In this document: positions 34,289 through 46,512 of the stretch, piece after piece
Layout of the letters: each line of letters opens with the position of its first letter
How positions within the stretch are numbered: position 1 is the first letter of the stretch
NCBI GenBank assembly: GCA_914767715.1
Contig: OU612066.1
Coordinates: 39,034,283-39,098,282, forward strand
DNA: 64,000 nucleotides
Source: Membranipora membranacea
Lineage: Eukaryota > Bryozoa > Gymnolaemata > Cheilostomatida > Membraniporidae
Reading direction: 5' to 3'
The notes under the pieces: generated by a model
What the model was told of the DNA's origin: nothing
Databases searched by the model: none
The model's input: only the letters and a program-made list of their open reading frames with translations
Program-made: the position numbers and the translations under genes

Positions 34289-37200
34289 ATGGCTGAGAAC
34301 ACATGTCAACCAAGCTGTAGCAGCTGTATCACCAGCAGGAACAGCAGCAGTAGCAGCATACCCCTAGGAGCAATTAGCGATACTGTTGAGCCAGAGTCAG
34401 TGGAGGTAAGCTGTGGATACTGTCTTAGACAATATGCTGAGATGGAGAAGCCAAAGTTACTGCCTTGTGGGCACACAGCGTGTGAATCATGTCTGCTGAA
34501 TGATCCGAGACGACAAGTAACTGGGAGCATAGAATGTCCAGTGTGCAGGTAATTACACTCTACATCATATCATGGCTGCAATCAATGAGCGTGTCCATCT
34601 AATTTTACTGTTTGGTTGATTACATTGACATGATGTACATGTAGTTCCTTCTGTTTGAGGCTATAAGTGGGTGGCGTTGATGTTCTGAGTACGGGTCTGG
34701 TAAATGGCCACACATCTCTATAACAGGGCAACCTACTCGTGCAATAACCATACGGCAGTGCAATATATTTTATCTTGTATCAATTTTGATGGCCATTGGG
34801 CAAGTTGGTCGCCGAATAACCCTCTGGATTTGTTTTTCGCCGCAATGATGTGTCTCTACAACCCAATCTCTGCTGTAACGTACCCATCCGCCTCTGTCAA
34901 TATCTTTTCCGGATGCGGCATTCGGCAGTCTTCTGAGTTCCAAAAATAGAAATCCATTGCATGCAACCTGGACATCAGGTGGATGTTAAATAGGCATCCG
35001 GATTGGTTCACTGTGCAGCAATGTTGCTATGGCTTCAATTATATACATACATGATGAGGAACATTTTCCAAAAAAAAAGAAACTTTTTACCACAGCTACC
35101 ATCAGGAAGATATAGGAAAATAAAATACAGGTCTTCTTGGGGGAAGCACCATTATTCTATCCCTCAATAATATGTTTTAAACTTAATCCACAATAGATGT
35201 CAGCTTTTCTTTACGTAATTTTTTTTCATATGTTCTATGTGAACGGCAGTTTATTAAACAACAAATTTTGCAACATACTTGTATGTGAGTGGCTAATAAA
35301 CCAATCAATCAATAGTTTTAGTAGTAATCTATTTATTGAATATATAACAATAGAAGATCACAAAAAGCCGGCAAAACTGATGATACGGTCTGGAAAATTC
35401 AGTGACAAAATGAAACTTTTATGATTAAATGTGAGACTAAAATGAGATGTTTTTAAAGTTTGTGGCAAACTATAGGGTTAAGTAAGCAGCTAGAGTATTT
35501 ATGTGATATCTAAACCTGAGATAAAACCAATTGCACTTATACCACAAAAAATATGGCCTTTACAGTCACCTAAGTGATAATACTTAGGTACTACCATGTA
35601 CTAAGATGAAACTATCAAGAGACAAAATGAAATTTTTGAGATTAGAAATGAGATGACAATGTGACAAATTACAATGCTTGTGGCAAAAATATAAATGACA
35701 CAGAATGGGCAGTTATAGTTAACTTGTGGGAAGGTTCTAGCAAGCCAAATCCCTGGATGTTTCTAAGACCTAATACTGGCACCTCTCTCTGAGCTTCAGC
35801 ACTAACCAACTAGTTTTCATGGACTGTAGGCATGGAAAAGGTACCTCTCTAAGGGCTCTTTGAAACCATACAAGTTTGACATGGTTAAGTTTATAAAAGA
35901 TGTATTTGAAGCTACCATCTGCCTCCAGCCACTGTAATGTAACAGTTATAAAATATTTCCACAATGAAATAATTGAACAAAATTTGATATAATATCACAT
36001 AATAGGAAGTTACAACATTTTTTTCAGGAAAGTTCATGACATAGATGGTGGGATAGAACAAGACTTTATGCTACCTGCTCTATACCCAAAGCTGAATGAG
36101 GAGTTACAGGTGTTGTCTATGGAGTTATCAGTATGTGATCTCTGTCTGCGAGAGGAGAACAATATGCATGCTTCCGAGGCTAAAAAATACTGTAAAAAAT
36201 GTGCAAATTCACTATGTACCAAGCACTGCAAGGTAGGTCGATTGACTCAAGTTCGGTACCCAATTAAATGCATGTTTGTTATGCTTGCATATTTTTCATT
36301 CTAGGCACTGCTCAGGAATCTAGAAAAGGCTGCCCCTCCCACCTCCCTTTCACAGATGAGAATTAAAACTGTTACAGCTCTTTAGGAGAATATGTATAGA
36401 ATCAATCACTCATTTACCTGCATCATAGCCTTACGTTGGTGGGGCTTACAGCGCCCCCCCCCCCCAAAATCACCCCAGCTTTGTTTGCTCGGCTGGGTAT
36501 CAATTAAAAGCTAGAAATCCACCCTGTTTGGATCAATGATTCCATATTTATTTATTTTTTTGTTTTATCTTGGCACAATAGGAAGAACATCATTTTAATG
36601 ATGAAGATTGCTTGTTAATCAACGTTTAAAAAAAAAAAATGATAGCATTTATGAGTTTTCCAGGCAAATCTTGAGAACAACCTGAACAATATTGCGCCTG
36701 TTCCTGTATTGAATCACCGGCTCTGAGATTAGTTTAAGCCCATAAAACTGTGCTGGGATAGATGGTAGTAGAATTCAATAATAAACCTCGTAAACTGGAT
36801 GGGGAAACTGGTCGATTAAACTACATCTATAGTTAAAATTGCTACTATCAAAACCTGATTTTGTATAATTGTTTTATGAATTTTGAAGGATCACGACAAA
36901 CAATATCCCAAAACTGGAGCTGCTGTACATGTGACTATAAATGTGCTGAAGCAGTCCAAGGAGGAAGACACTGCTGAGAAGTGTCCTAAACATAAAGATA
37001 CGCCGCTGGCAATCATCTGCCTTTCATGTGATGAACTCTTCTGTGCACAGTGTGATCTGCAGGCTCAATGCAATGGTCAGTACTTCAATTTGTGGCATAT
37101 TAATATCAAGTGACAACAGCCTAGGGCACCAAGGCAGCATCTCAGGAAAAATATGAATGAAAAAGCATAAGACAACTACTCCAAAGCGGAGAAATATGAT

Positions 37201-40200
37201 GGCATGTTTTAAATTTAACAGCCAATGGTAGTCTTAATATTGCCTTTTATTTTAGCAGCAGGCAAGAAGAATGTTGGTGCAGCACCAGTGTTTAAAAAGA
37301 TGGCAGAAGCACACAAACTGCAGTCTATAGCAACTGTCATTCAGCAGATAAAAAAAATGTCAATAGACTTAGACCAGAAAATATTCAGCCATCACTCTTC
37401 GGCCAAGAAATCGTTTGGCAAATTTGATGATATTGAGCTAGCCGTGGAGAAAGAGAAGGAGAAAGTCGAAAAAAAGCTAGCGGACATAGTAAGCAAGACT
37501 TTAATTCTTTTTAATCAGGGAGAGTTATAAAGGAACAAAGCATATTGATGTCAATGGTCCCTTGAAACCTCAAAATAGAATATGTCAAATATTTTCTCAA
37601 ACTCTTTGAGACAAGCTGTTTCTACACAATAATTTATAGGTGGAGCACATGACTCAAGAAACGAAAAAGCTGGATGATTATATTATGATGTGCGGAGGTT
37701 TATACTCTCAGTCTTATGAGACATTCTGTCAGAAAAAGGAGGAAGTGGAACAGGAGTATGGTATCATCATGAAGTTTGTGCACAACAAGAGTAACACTGA
37801 TATACTAAGACAGCACAAGTTTCTTATAAACTCAATGGAGACTGCTATCAGGAAAATGGCTTGGGAGCAGGTGCCCTATCCGCCTATCCCGGGTCAGTTG
37901 GAAAAAACTAATTTATTGTTTAAATCTTAAAATGCAAATTATCAAGCTTAAATCTTTATTATCACCGCTTGAGGGGTTACTAAAGGGACATTTAACGCTT
38001 CAAAAATTCGTCGTCATTCTGGCTAAGGGCAAAGAATGTAAAAATATGTAGATATTTTTTTACAAGCTGTGGAACACTGAAGTGTTTAACCAAAACGATT
38101 GAATAAGAATCTGTTTGCCGCAATTAATATTTCGATGTTTTTGATACATTTTGGTTCCAGAATCCCTCGAAATCTCTGAAGCCATTAATACAAGCACAAC
38201 AGCTCCAGCCGCTGAGCAATTTGAGGACCGGCCTACTGTAATCAGAAAGGAGTTCGCGCAGACAAAAACTTTTCCTGCTCGGCCTGATGTCTACGAGACT
38301 CTCCTACAAGAGATTTCTGAGTGAGTTAATCTCTCTTACAGAGCTAAATTATATGAATACTAAAATCAGGCTAGTTTGCTCAAATCTCAAATCTCAAATC
38401 AAATGCTAGGCACTTTAGATGCCTATGAACGGTGTTTGTATGAATATCAAAAGATTGAGAAAACATGTTTTGCAAGATACAAAATATCCTTCGTAATAGA
38501 CTGATCACAATGGAAGATACCGGTCCATAACGTGAGAAAATCCAATTGAGATAAAGATCCAACCAGGTATATCTAACATATATGTATCAAATAACACATC
38601 AAGGCAGATTTCGGTTCAAAAATGTATTCAAAGCCCCACATCTAGGTGGAATAGTCAAATCCGAAAATTCATGATATCCCTTGAGAAATACTTAACTGAT
38701 GTTTATCTTTAGAAAACTTAACCTAAATGAAGCCACTAAGGACATAAAAATGGTGTTAGTCTGTCCGGCACCAGGTGGAAACTGGTACCAGCTTCTTGTA
38801 CAAGGAGACGGAATCAAAGCAGCTGAACCAGAAATTAAACAACTCGAAACTAAATATCCGCAGTGGACTTTAACTGTCTCAGACATGAAGCCAGTGTTCC
38901 AAACAGCAGACAAACTTCCTGTTTACACCGTACCCTTCCGTGAGAGTCCGTTTTACCTGACTATAAACAAAGGCTATGACGATCAGAAAGCTGATTGCTC
39001 GAAGGCCACTATTGGCGGCTTTCTTTGTGATGACAACGATGAGAGGTGCTTTGCTTTTTCTGCAGCACATGCTTTGGTTTCGGGCCAAGAAAGTGGTGCA
39101 CTGAAAGACTTGTTCGGCGAGTGGGAAAAAATGCGAGACCACATCCATCTCATGAGGAGAAATATCACTGGTGAACATTCAAGCAACGAGCTTGTTATAC
39201 ATAACCACAATCACCTGCATAAGATGACTGCATCAAAGATACAGTTTGGGGCTCAGGAGTATGTCAAACCGTCTGTTACTGCCGAGAATTACAGAAAGTT
39301 TGCAATAGACTTTCTTTTATTGCAAGTGCCACCAACAAAGGTGTACAGAGAACCAGTTCAGAAAAAGCCCTTACAATTCATGAACAGGTTTCAAGGAAAA
39401 CACTCTCTAGGGGCTCTGCCTATGGAACATGCACCTGGAGAATTCTATGTAACGCGCTTTGTGGATATCACCAGTAAAGAAGACATTGACAGACTGAGAG
39501 AGCGCAGTGTAGCAGTCTTCGTGGATGGGCACATCGGCACAATTGAAGCCCCCCCTGAGGTTCTCCCTGGTCGCACGGATTTCGTCTTTGGATGGCACAT
39601 CCCATTCAAAACAGACACTGCGTGAGTATCTAAAAGGCTTCACCCCTACTGTAAGGCAAGCACATACTCTCATGAGGGAGAAATATTTTTCTGCCATAGG
39701 CTGTTTTTGATATCCTTTGTGTAGCTGCGGGATTTGAACCTCTATTCTCATAGTTACATCTTCCGGGTACGGTACATTGGGTAAAGAGCAGCCTGGAAAA
39801 TGGAATCAGAATCTGTTTCTATTGATTGGTCAGTAGGCAGCTTCTTTGCTCATTGCATTAGCTTAAACTGTCTTAACATGACTATATTCTACAAGGTATA
39901 GAATTTTAGCATATTATAGAACTTGAGAAATCATCAATACACAAAGGGAAAAATACATTCATTTCATTCACTTCGTATGTTGATATTTCAAATCATCTCA
40001 GCTCAGTGATTATAGGTGAATGTACCCAAAATGTCTTATATGATAAGAAAACTTGTGTCCGATATATCTGAACCTGAAATGTGAAGCTTGAGACTTGAGA
40101 CTTATGACTAGTAACTCATAGCTCGTAGCTGGTAACTCGAGATTCACAAGCCTACTATCCAAATCAGCCTTAAACGAGCACAGGACCATTGAACGCCCAA

Positions 40201-40901
40201 TCAAATCAGAGGGAAAATCTTATAGTTATCTCCCCAATATAATATCTTATCGGGAAAATTTCTAGCTGTGAAAAGCTCATGAGCAGTAAGTGTCACTATA
40301 AACAGACAAGACTGCCAACCAAGACTGCCAACCAAGACTGCCAACCAAGACTGCCAACCATGACTGCCAACCAAGACTGCCAACCAAGACTGCCAACCAA
40401 GACTGCCAACCAAGACTGCCAACCAAGACTGCCAACCAAGACTGCCAACCAAGACTGCCAACCAAGACTGCCAACCAAGACTGCCAACCAAGACTGCCAA
40501 CCAAGACTGCCAACCAAGACTGCCAACCAAGACTGCTCCACCTGCTAGTCAAGACACAGCAGACTTATCTCACTTGTATTTGCAGGTTGTTTCAAGGCCA
40601 GAGTGGCGATGCCTTACTGGTGTTTGACCATAGAATTGAGGAGCTGTATATATTGGGGGTGTTCAAAGGTCAGCTCAGAGCTCCCCAGCCCTGGACTATG
40701 TACCAAGCAACAGCCTTCGCTCCCTCACTCAGGTATATGCAGGAATTCTTGTACACTCGGGAGTTTAGTGGTAAGCTGAGACTGATCAGTAGACTGGATG
40801 GTAATGCTCCGCCGGCCCACTCAGTTAGTGTGGACGACATAATTGATGATCTGATGGTCTACCCTGCTGTTGATTATGAGAGTGAGAACAATTCTGTGTA
40901 A
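34289..40901 (+). CDS. RING/B-box (TRIM-like) protein with C-terminal trypsin-like domain (8 exons, 840 aa)
   Basis: Exons 34289-34548, 36028-36232, 36889-37075, 37256-37488, 37640-37892, 38161-38320, 38713-39621, 40586-40901 (stop TAA). Phases 2,0,1,0,1,2,2 all agree. Residues 42-86 form a C3HC4 RING (C42,C45,C60,H62,C65,C68,C83,C86), the usual fold of E3 ubiquitin ligases. Residues 123-154 are a B-box-1-like cluster (CDLC, YCKKC, CTKHC). Residues 187-216 start a B-box 2 (CPKH, CLSC, CAQC), but its last two histidines are not evident. Residues 218-379 are charged and helical, coiled-coil-like. The C-terminal part holds AFSAAHAL (His552), AIDFLLLQV (Asp632) and GQSGDALLV (Ser742), in the order and local context of the S1 protease triad. 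The catalytic Ser lies in the last exon. I recognise no standard TRIM C-terminal domain such as SPRY or NHL. Ligase and protease activity are inferred. Confidence 0.85.
35190..35316 (+). mobile_element. Possible non-LTR retroelement 3' tail
   Basis: AT-rich sequence ending GGCTAATAAACCAATCAATCA, the same kind of ATCA-repeat tail seen after the elements at 3.2 and 61.4 kb. No coding part can be read. It lies in intron 1 of the RING gene. Confidence 0.35.
40307..40536. repeat. 13-bp minisatellite, about 18 copies
   Basis: Unit CCAACCAAGACTG, nearly homogeneous. It lies in the last intron of the RING gene, 50 bases before the terminal exon. The duplicated unit at about 46453-46466 has a single copy of the same motif, so the array expanded after the duplication. 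The long open frames across it are artefacts of the 13-base period. Confidence 0.95.
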
Positions 40902-41532
40902 GCCACTCACTTATAAGTTGAAGAGAAACCTACAAAATCTATTCTTCTTCAATTCAACGTAAAGACATATAAAAGTGAAACAGACATAAGTATTAGTGTT
41001 GCTGCATACCTTACCTAGCTTCCTCATGTGTATATACAATTAGTATGGTTATTTGTTCGCTCGATAACCAAGCTTTTTTCCAGCTTGGTTTTGCTGAATA
41101 TTGCTCACTGTGAAAATTTGATTCAAAAAGTTTGTTTTTTTCTGATTCATTTTGCTAGATTTTTTTAAAACAGCTCCTCTCCCTACCCTTTAAGCTGGCA
41201 AATACTCGAGCTTCATTCTGTTAAATGGTTTATTCTGTTGGAAAGGTTTCTGTAACTTCTTGCAACGCTTTTAATATGCTTCTTCATACAATATGACTTA
41301 TGTTCCATCAAACATGGCAAATATTTTGTTTCTATTATGTAGTGCTTGGTTTATTTAAACATGTCATTCAAAACATAATTGCAATTGTCAATGCAACACT
41401 GATTCACTGCATTTCCATGTTAGTTTCGAGGTCGAGCTGAGGCTAATCAAGAGGCTATTCGAGCTATGGGAATGCCTCCGAGCTTGAGCTGAGCTCTAAT
41501 GTTCAGCTCGTATTTAACAGCTCGCACTACTT

Positions 41533-41616
41533 GGCCGAGCTGGCGTGGCCGAGCTGGCGTGGCAGAGCTGGCGTGGCCGAGCTGGCGTGGCCGAGCTGGC
41601 GTGGCCGAGCTGGCGT
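41533..41616. repeat. 14-bp minisatellite, 6 copies
   Basis: Unit GGCCGAGCTGGCGT, with one GGCAGAG variant. It is much richer in GC than its surroundings and absent from the right unit of the duplication. Confidence 0.95.
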
Positions 41617-42376
41617 GGTGGCAGATTTGTTTGATGTTTTTTCCTCAGGTCTATTATGGGAATGGCTGCATATTTCGAGATCGAGCCAAGAGTTGACAAC
41701 TCAGCTCAATCTAGGCCGACGTCGAAATTCACATGGAAACATGGTGAATGTCCTCGGTATGCTCTAGGGAATTATTGAAAGTATTTAATTGTGATGTAAA
41801 CAGAAGAATCAAGTAGTAAAATAAGCCTCACGTCTACCTCACCACCCCTTATATAGTGTCAAGCTTCATCGAGTCAAAGCATGTTGGCAAGTTGTTATCT
41901 TCAAACTGTACAAAACACCATTAGTTTGTTGTTGTCTTGTTTGCTTCTAGAGCTACTCTGCATTTCAATCAAGGAGGCGTGACCACATACGAATCGCCTA
42001 TTGATGTTGTTTTTGGGGCTAAGTATATGTTTAATTCCTTCTCCTCACTTTGCTGTCTTCCTCATAGGCCATATATTACATAAATATATATATATATATA
42101 TATATATTTTCCTATGCAATTCTCATCTTCCATTACTAATATTAGGTAAAGTAGCTTAGATTGAATCAATTATGCTCGCACAAGAAATCTGGCGTACTTG
42201 GCTCCCTAGACCCTTCTACTTTAAACTCAATTAAAACTGTTCCAGCTAAACAGCTCAAAGTTTTCACTTCCGACTAGAAGTTTTAGCATTCATCAACAGA
42301 TTTGGCTCCTTGTTGTATTCTGAGTACAATTGTGTTGCTCAAACAAAAATTACAAAATAAATAACTGGAACGAACT

Positions 42377-42815
42377 TTATATCCCAGTCACACTTAGTAA
42401 AAAAGAGTTCTCGTTATCACTACTCGCTGAGTCGAGTGACTCACAGCTACTAGCCGTACTGTGTCTCAGATGGTGTTTGTGCATCACCCGATCGTTCAGT
42501 GATAGTCTATAAACATTTCGGTGTGTTTTACACAAAGTTGATGAGTCTCGTGCAGCAGGTGCTTACTTGAGCGTCAGGTGCTCTCTTAGTGACAGGTGAG
42601 TGTGATTCTGCTAATGACTGTTGGTTACTATGGTATCTGCTGTCACTATTGTCTTCAGGGTCAGAGCAGGTACTTGTATGTCTGTGTGTTGTTTTGTTAT
42701 TATTTAATACTGCATGGTAGAGATTTCTCATTGGTATCCCTGTAACAGAGATAGATATAAATGATATCAAACAATTACAAGGTTGGCTACTGCTTCCAGA
42801 AGATATTGAGTCCAT
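42377..42815 (-). pseudogene. Broken copy of the ANKFN1-like terminal exon
   Basis: Matches the working terminal exon at 51926-51445. A one-base insertion near 42555-42575 shifts the frame, so it ends early (CTRLINFV). Its upstream part and splice acceptor are lost to a deletion, and a retroelement has landed directly in it. No other ANKFN1 exon adjoins it, so it can only be a by-product of the tandem duplication. Confidence 0.85.
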
Positions 42816-44852
42816 GATAGATGATGTATATCACAAACATTGTCCGCTTATGAGATTCCGCATTCCTCAGAATAGCTCACCTGCATGGGAAACCCCCCTC
42901 ATTCAAAAGCTAAGGCGTGCAAAGGAGAAAGCTTTCAGCCAAGGAAAACCCTCATATACCTATCTCCGGACTATGCTTGATCTAATTATAACAAAATCAA
43001 AGCGAAGCTTCTTCGATCAAAAGATCAATCACCTGAAAGCTGGTACTGCTAATTGGTGGAAGAATGTCAGATCCTTTGATAGTAAATCGAAAGCCAAGGT
43101 ACCGACACACTATATCATTGATGACACACTTCATGACCCACAGCAGTTTGTCAACAAACTCAACAACTACTACGTTACTATGGATGTTCAACCACCAACT
43201 GATTATTCAAGTTACCAAATTGATGAGCTCTGTTCTGTTGACGATGTTCCAATAGGTCAAGTGAAAACTGCGCTGAGAAATATAGAAACTCAGAAGTCCG
43301 TCCACAGTAAAGATTATCCTCCCTGGATAAGCAAACTCTGTCACGAAGACCTCTGTGTACCGATAGCCGATATAATCAACCATTCACAAAGATAAGCAAA
43401 GCTCCCAGCACTCTACAAAACTGCAGAAGTTATACCGATAGCTAAAACAAACTCTCCATCCACTTGTAAAGACTATCGCCCAATATCTCTTCTATGGCAT
43501 GTAGGTAAAGTTGCTGAAAACTTCATAAACAGACGAATCCGTACCCATATCCTCCCCAAGCTGCAAGGCAACCAGTTTGTCTATATGCCGGGTGTAGGAT
43601 GCACAGATGCTCTTGTTAGCGTTCTTGATGACGTCACCAAGGCCATGGACAATTGTAACAACATCGGGGCCCAGATGATATTATATGATTTCAGCAAGGC
43701 CTTTGACCTTATGAATCACACTCTTCTTCTACAACAGTTGAGACAGTTTAAGCTCCCAAACGCCCTTGTGGCTTAAGTCGCGAGTTATCTAGAAAACAGA
43801 AAACAACAAGTAGTGATTCATCAGCACCAAGTAAAATCTCACACTGCATCTTCCAACATAGGCGTTCCACAAGGGACCTTGTGTGGACCTACTCTGTGGT
43901 TGGCGTTTGTTGATTCGCTTCAATTCTCCACTGCCAGCACTGTAAAATACGCTGATGACACAACCAACTACCTGTCTCTCCAGAAAGCTGATCTTCAAAT
44001 AATAAGCAATACTTACAACGCTGTCAAGTTTGAACCTCCACCCGTCAGTCAGCAGCTTATCGATGAATGTACTAAATGGGCACACGACAACAAAATGCTA
44101 CTGAATGCTACAAAAACTAAGACATTGAACCTTTCTCTTAAGAAACAGATGATAATGTCGAAAACTCTCACAATGAATCAATCACACAACGTAGACAACG
44201 TAGCTTCTACCAAACTACTCGGTCTTACCATCTACCAACATCTACGATTCAATGAGCATGTGGCTAACATCACTAAGTCAGCGAACAAAAGATGTCACGG
44301 TCTGCTCGTATTAAAACAGTCCGGAGTAAACCAACAAAGCCTAGTACTAATGTACAAAACCCAAGTAGTCGCAGCTATCACCCACGCTGCAGGTGCTTGG
44401 TACCCTTACACCACCGAATGTCTGAGGAATGATATTGAGAGATGTCAGCGGCTTGCTATGAGGATTATTTTCTCTGACCTCGAACACTACGATGATCGAC
44501 TTGCAGCTGCGAATTTGCTACCACTAAATGATTTACTAAACGACACATGCCACAAATACGTACATCGTATTTTATCTGACGTTAACCATCCCCTACACAA
44601 TCGACTTCCGCTCAATAAAACCAGACTCAGACGCTCAACCCGTAACTCTGAGGGCACCATTTGTATGCCTAAATGTTGAACTGAGAAGAGAAAATGTGGA
44701 ATTTTTGCCAATCCTGAGTTTTATGCCATTTGAAATGATTTATTTTATTTTTGTTCATATATTTTTAGAGGGGCTTTTTGAAAGCACACTACTTTTATTA
44801 TGTAAGCATTCTCAGATGAGAAGTTATAAATTAAACAAACAAACAAACAAAC
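42814..44852 (+). mobile_element. CR1/L2-type non-LTR retrotransposon, 5' truncated
   Basis: About 2.04 kb. It reads from the endonuclease/RT linker (MIDDVYHKHCPL) through the reverse transcriptase: VIPIAKTNSP, YRPISLLWH, FSKAFDLMNH, NIGVPQGTLCGP and the catalytic YADDT. It continues to a C-terminal YDDRLAAANLLPL block and ends in an AAAC-repeat tail (44833-44852). Stops at 43393 and 43774 interrupt the frame, so it is dead but young. The same site in the right unit (about 51880) is empty, which fixes the insertion with a short ATGAT target repeat. Confidence 0.88.
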
Positions 44853-45130
44853 AATGATGAAACAGATCTTAGGATCATGTTCTCGTGTACAAAGAGAAGA
44901 TAACTCTAAGGATATTGAAATGAGAGTTTGACACTAGAGATATATGTGGCAAGGCTACTAAATTTTTTTGGGCTTTGGACCAGGGAGGGTGGGTGTATAT
45001 CCCTCCCTCCCTGTGTGGACCAATGCACCGGGAGTATGCTAAAACAAAACAATGAAGCTGAGAAGGTATAAGGTTTTTTTGTTGAGTAGATAGTGGTGGA
45101 TAGTAGTGGATTTTTACCCTGTGCCACATC

Positions 45131-46330
45131 TCTCATAGAAAGTTACCTCAAAAACCATAAACAATATGTTGTTGTAAATACTGCTGTATCTCAGTACCGG
45201 GACATCAACATAGGAGTGCCCCAAGGTTCAATTCTGGGGCCACTTTTGTTTTTGATTAACATAAACGACCTCTTGAATGCAGCGCCTGCATTAAATTACA
45301 TACTGTATGCAGACGACACAAATATATTTTGTACAGACCATGCTATTTTAAGTCAAGAATTAAACGAAGTTGAAAATTGGTGCTTAGCTAACAAACTAGT
45401 ACTTAACTATTCCAAAACTTTTCAGGTAATTTTTAAATCCCCAAGAAAAGCTATCAGTGCCGATGATCATGTTATCAAACTGAATACCAACACCCTTGAA
45501 CTGAAAATCGAAGCTAAATCTTTAGGTATTATCCTTGATTCAAATATAACTTTTAAGTCGCACATAAATGAATTGTGCAAAAAATTAAATTTGGTTGTAA
45601 TAATGATGCGTGTAGTAAGGCCATACTTTGACATAAAACAATGATCGGATTATATTACTCATTTTTTTACCCGCACCTGCTCTATGGAATAGAGTTCTGG
45701 GGCAATGCTTCGGAAAATGACCTTTAACGAGTAATAGTTCTCCAAAAAGCTTGTGCAAGAGTAATTTTAAAGAAAAAAACCAGAGATTATGTTTCAACCC
45801 TTTTTAAGACTTTAAATATAATGCCTTTGACTATGTTATTCTAATACTGCTCTTTAAAACTATTTTTAAGAACATTTTCGAACGAGTTTATCAACTCTCT
45901 AAAATCAGAACATGATTATAACACAAGATTAAATAATTTACGAACAAAAAAGGCCAAAAACAAGCGAGGTGAGAGGTCCCTGTTGTGCCATGGTGCCAAC
46001 CTGTACAACAGGTACCTTATGGGAGTGGAGACATGTACTCAGTCTGGTTCCTTGGGTGGCCTGGCGGCACGCCTGTGGGAGGGGGTTTGATTGTGTGCAG
46101 GTTGCGAATGTTTCGCTCTGTCGTTCCGGCAGGTGAGTGTGGCTTCGAGTGTTCTAGTCGGGCAGTCTCTGCTCTAGCTACGTGCTGTCTGACTGTCCCA
46201 TTGCTTTTTAACATTTTATATACCTTTGACACCTTTTTACTCATTCTAGTTTTTATAGTAAGCAATAAACACACCAGAAAAAAAAATCATGAGAATAGCA
46301 AGTCTACGATAACCGCCTGCAACTGAGGAC
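45131..46330 (+). mobile_element. Second non-LTR retrotransposon fragment (jockey-like)
   Basis: An open stretch at 45131-45644 encodes the middle of a reverse transcriptase: DINIGVPQGSILGPLLFLI, then ILYADDTNIF. It continues in a shifted frame after 45644 with YSFFYPHLLYGIEFWG and ends with a GANLYN block near 45990. The sequence differs clearly from the CR1/L2-type copies. It is truncated at the 5' end, frameshifted, and lies exactly between the two units of the tandem duplication. Confidence 0.75.
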
Positions 46331-46512
46331 TTTGAATTAGCATAGGATCATTGTGATTTACTTAATGCTCATATTTATCTCCCCAATGTTATACCCAATG
46401 TGGAAATTTCTAACTGTTAAGAAGTCAAGAGTTTTAAATGTCACTATAACCAACCAAGACTGCTCCACCTGACAGTCCAGGCAGAGCAGACTTATCTTAC
46501 TTGTATTTGCAG

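Larger units (their letters stand above)
40215..45090. repeat. Tandem duplication, left unit
   Basis: Matches 46372-52253 once later insertions are removed. Order: end of RING intron 7, RING terminal exon, intergenic DNA, ANKFN1 terminal exon, start of the next ANKFN1 intron. Differences in this unit: the 13-bp array; an extra block with a 14-bp array at about 41400-41755; a retroelement at 42814-44852; and a deletion of about 170 bp that removes the acceptor of the ANKFN1 exon. Confidence 0.9.

Noticed and set aside
40201-40552. Long open frames on both strands repeating LGWQSWLAV-like peptides
   Set aside because: They are produced by the 13-bp tandem array, which has no stop in any frame; there is no promoter, splice or family evidence.
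41499-41767. Open frames repeating AELAWPSWRGRAGV
   Set aside because: Produced by the 14-bp array; absent from the sister unit of the duplication.
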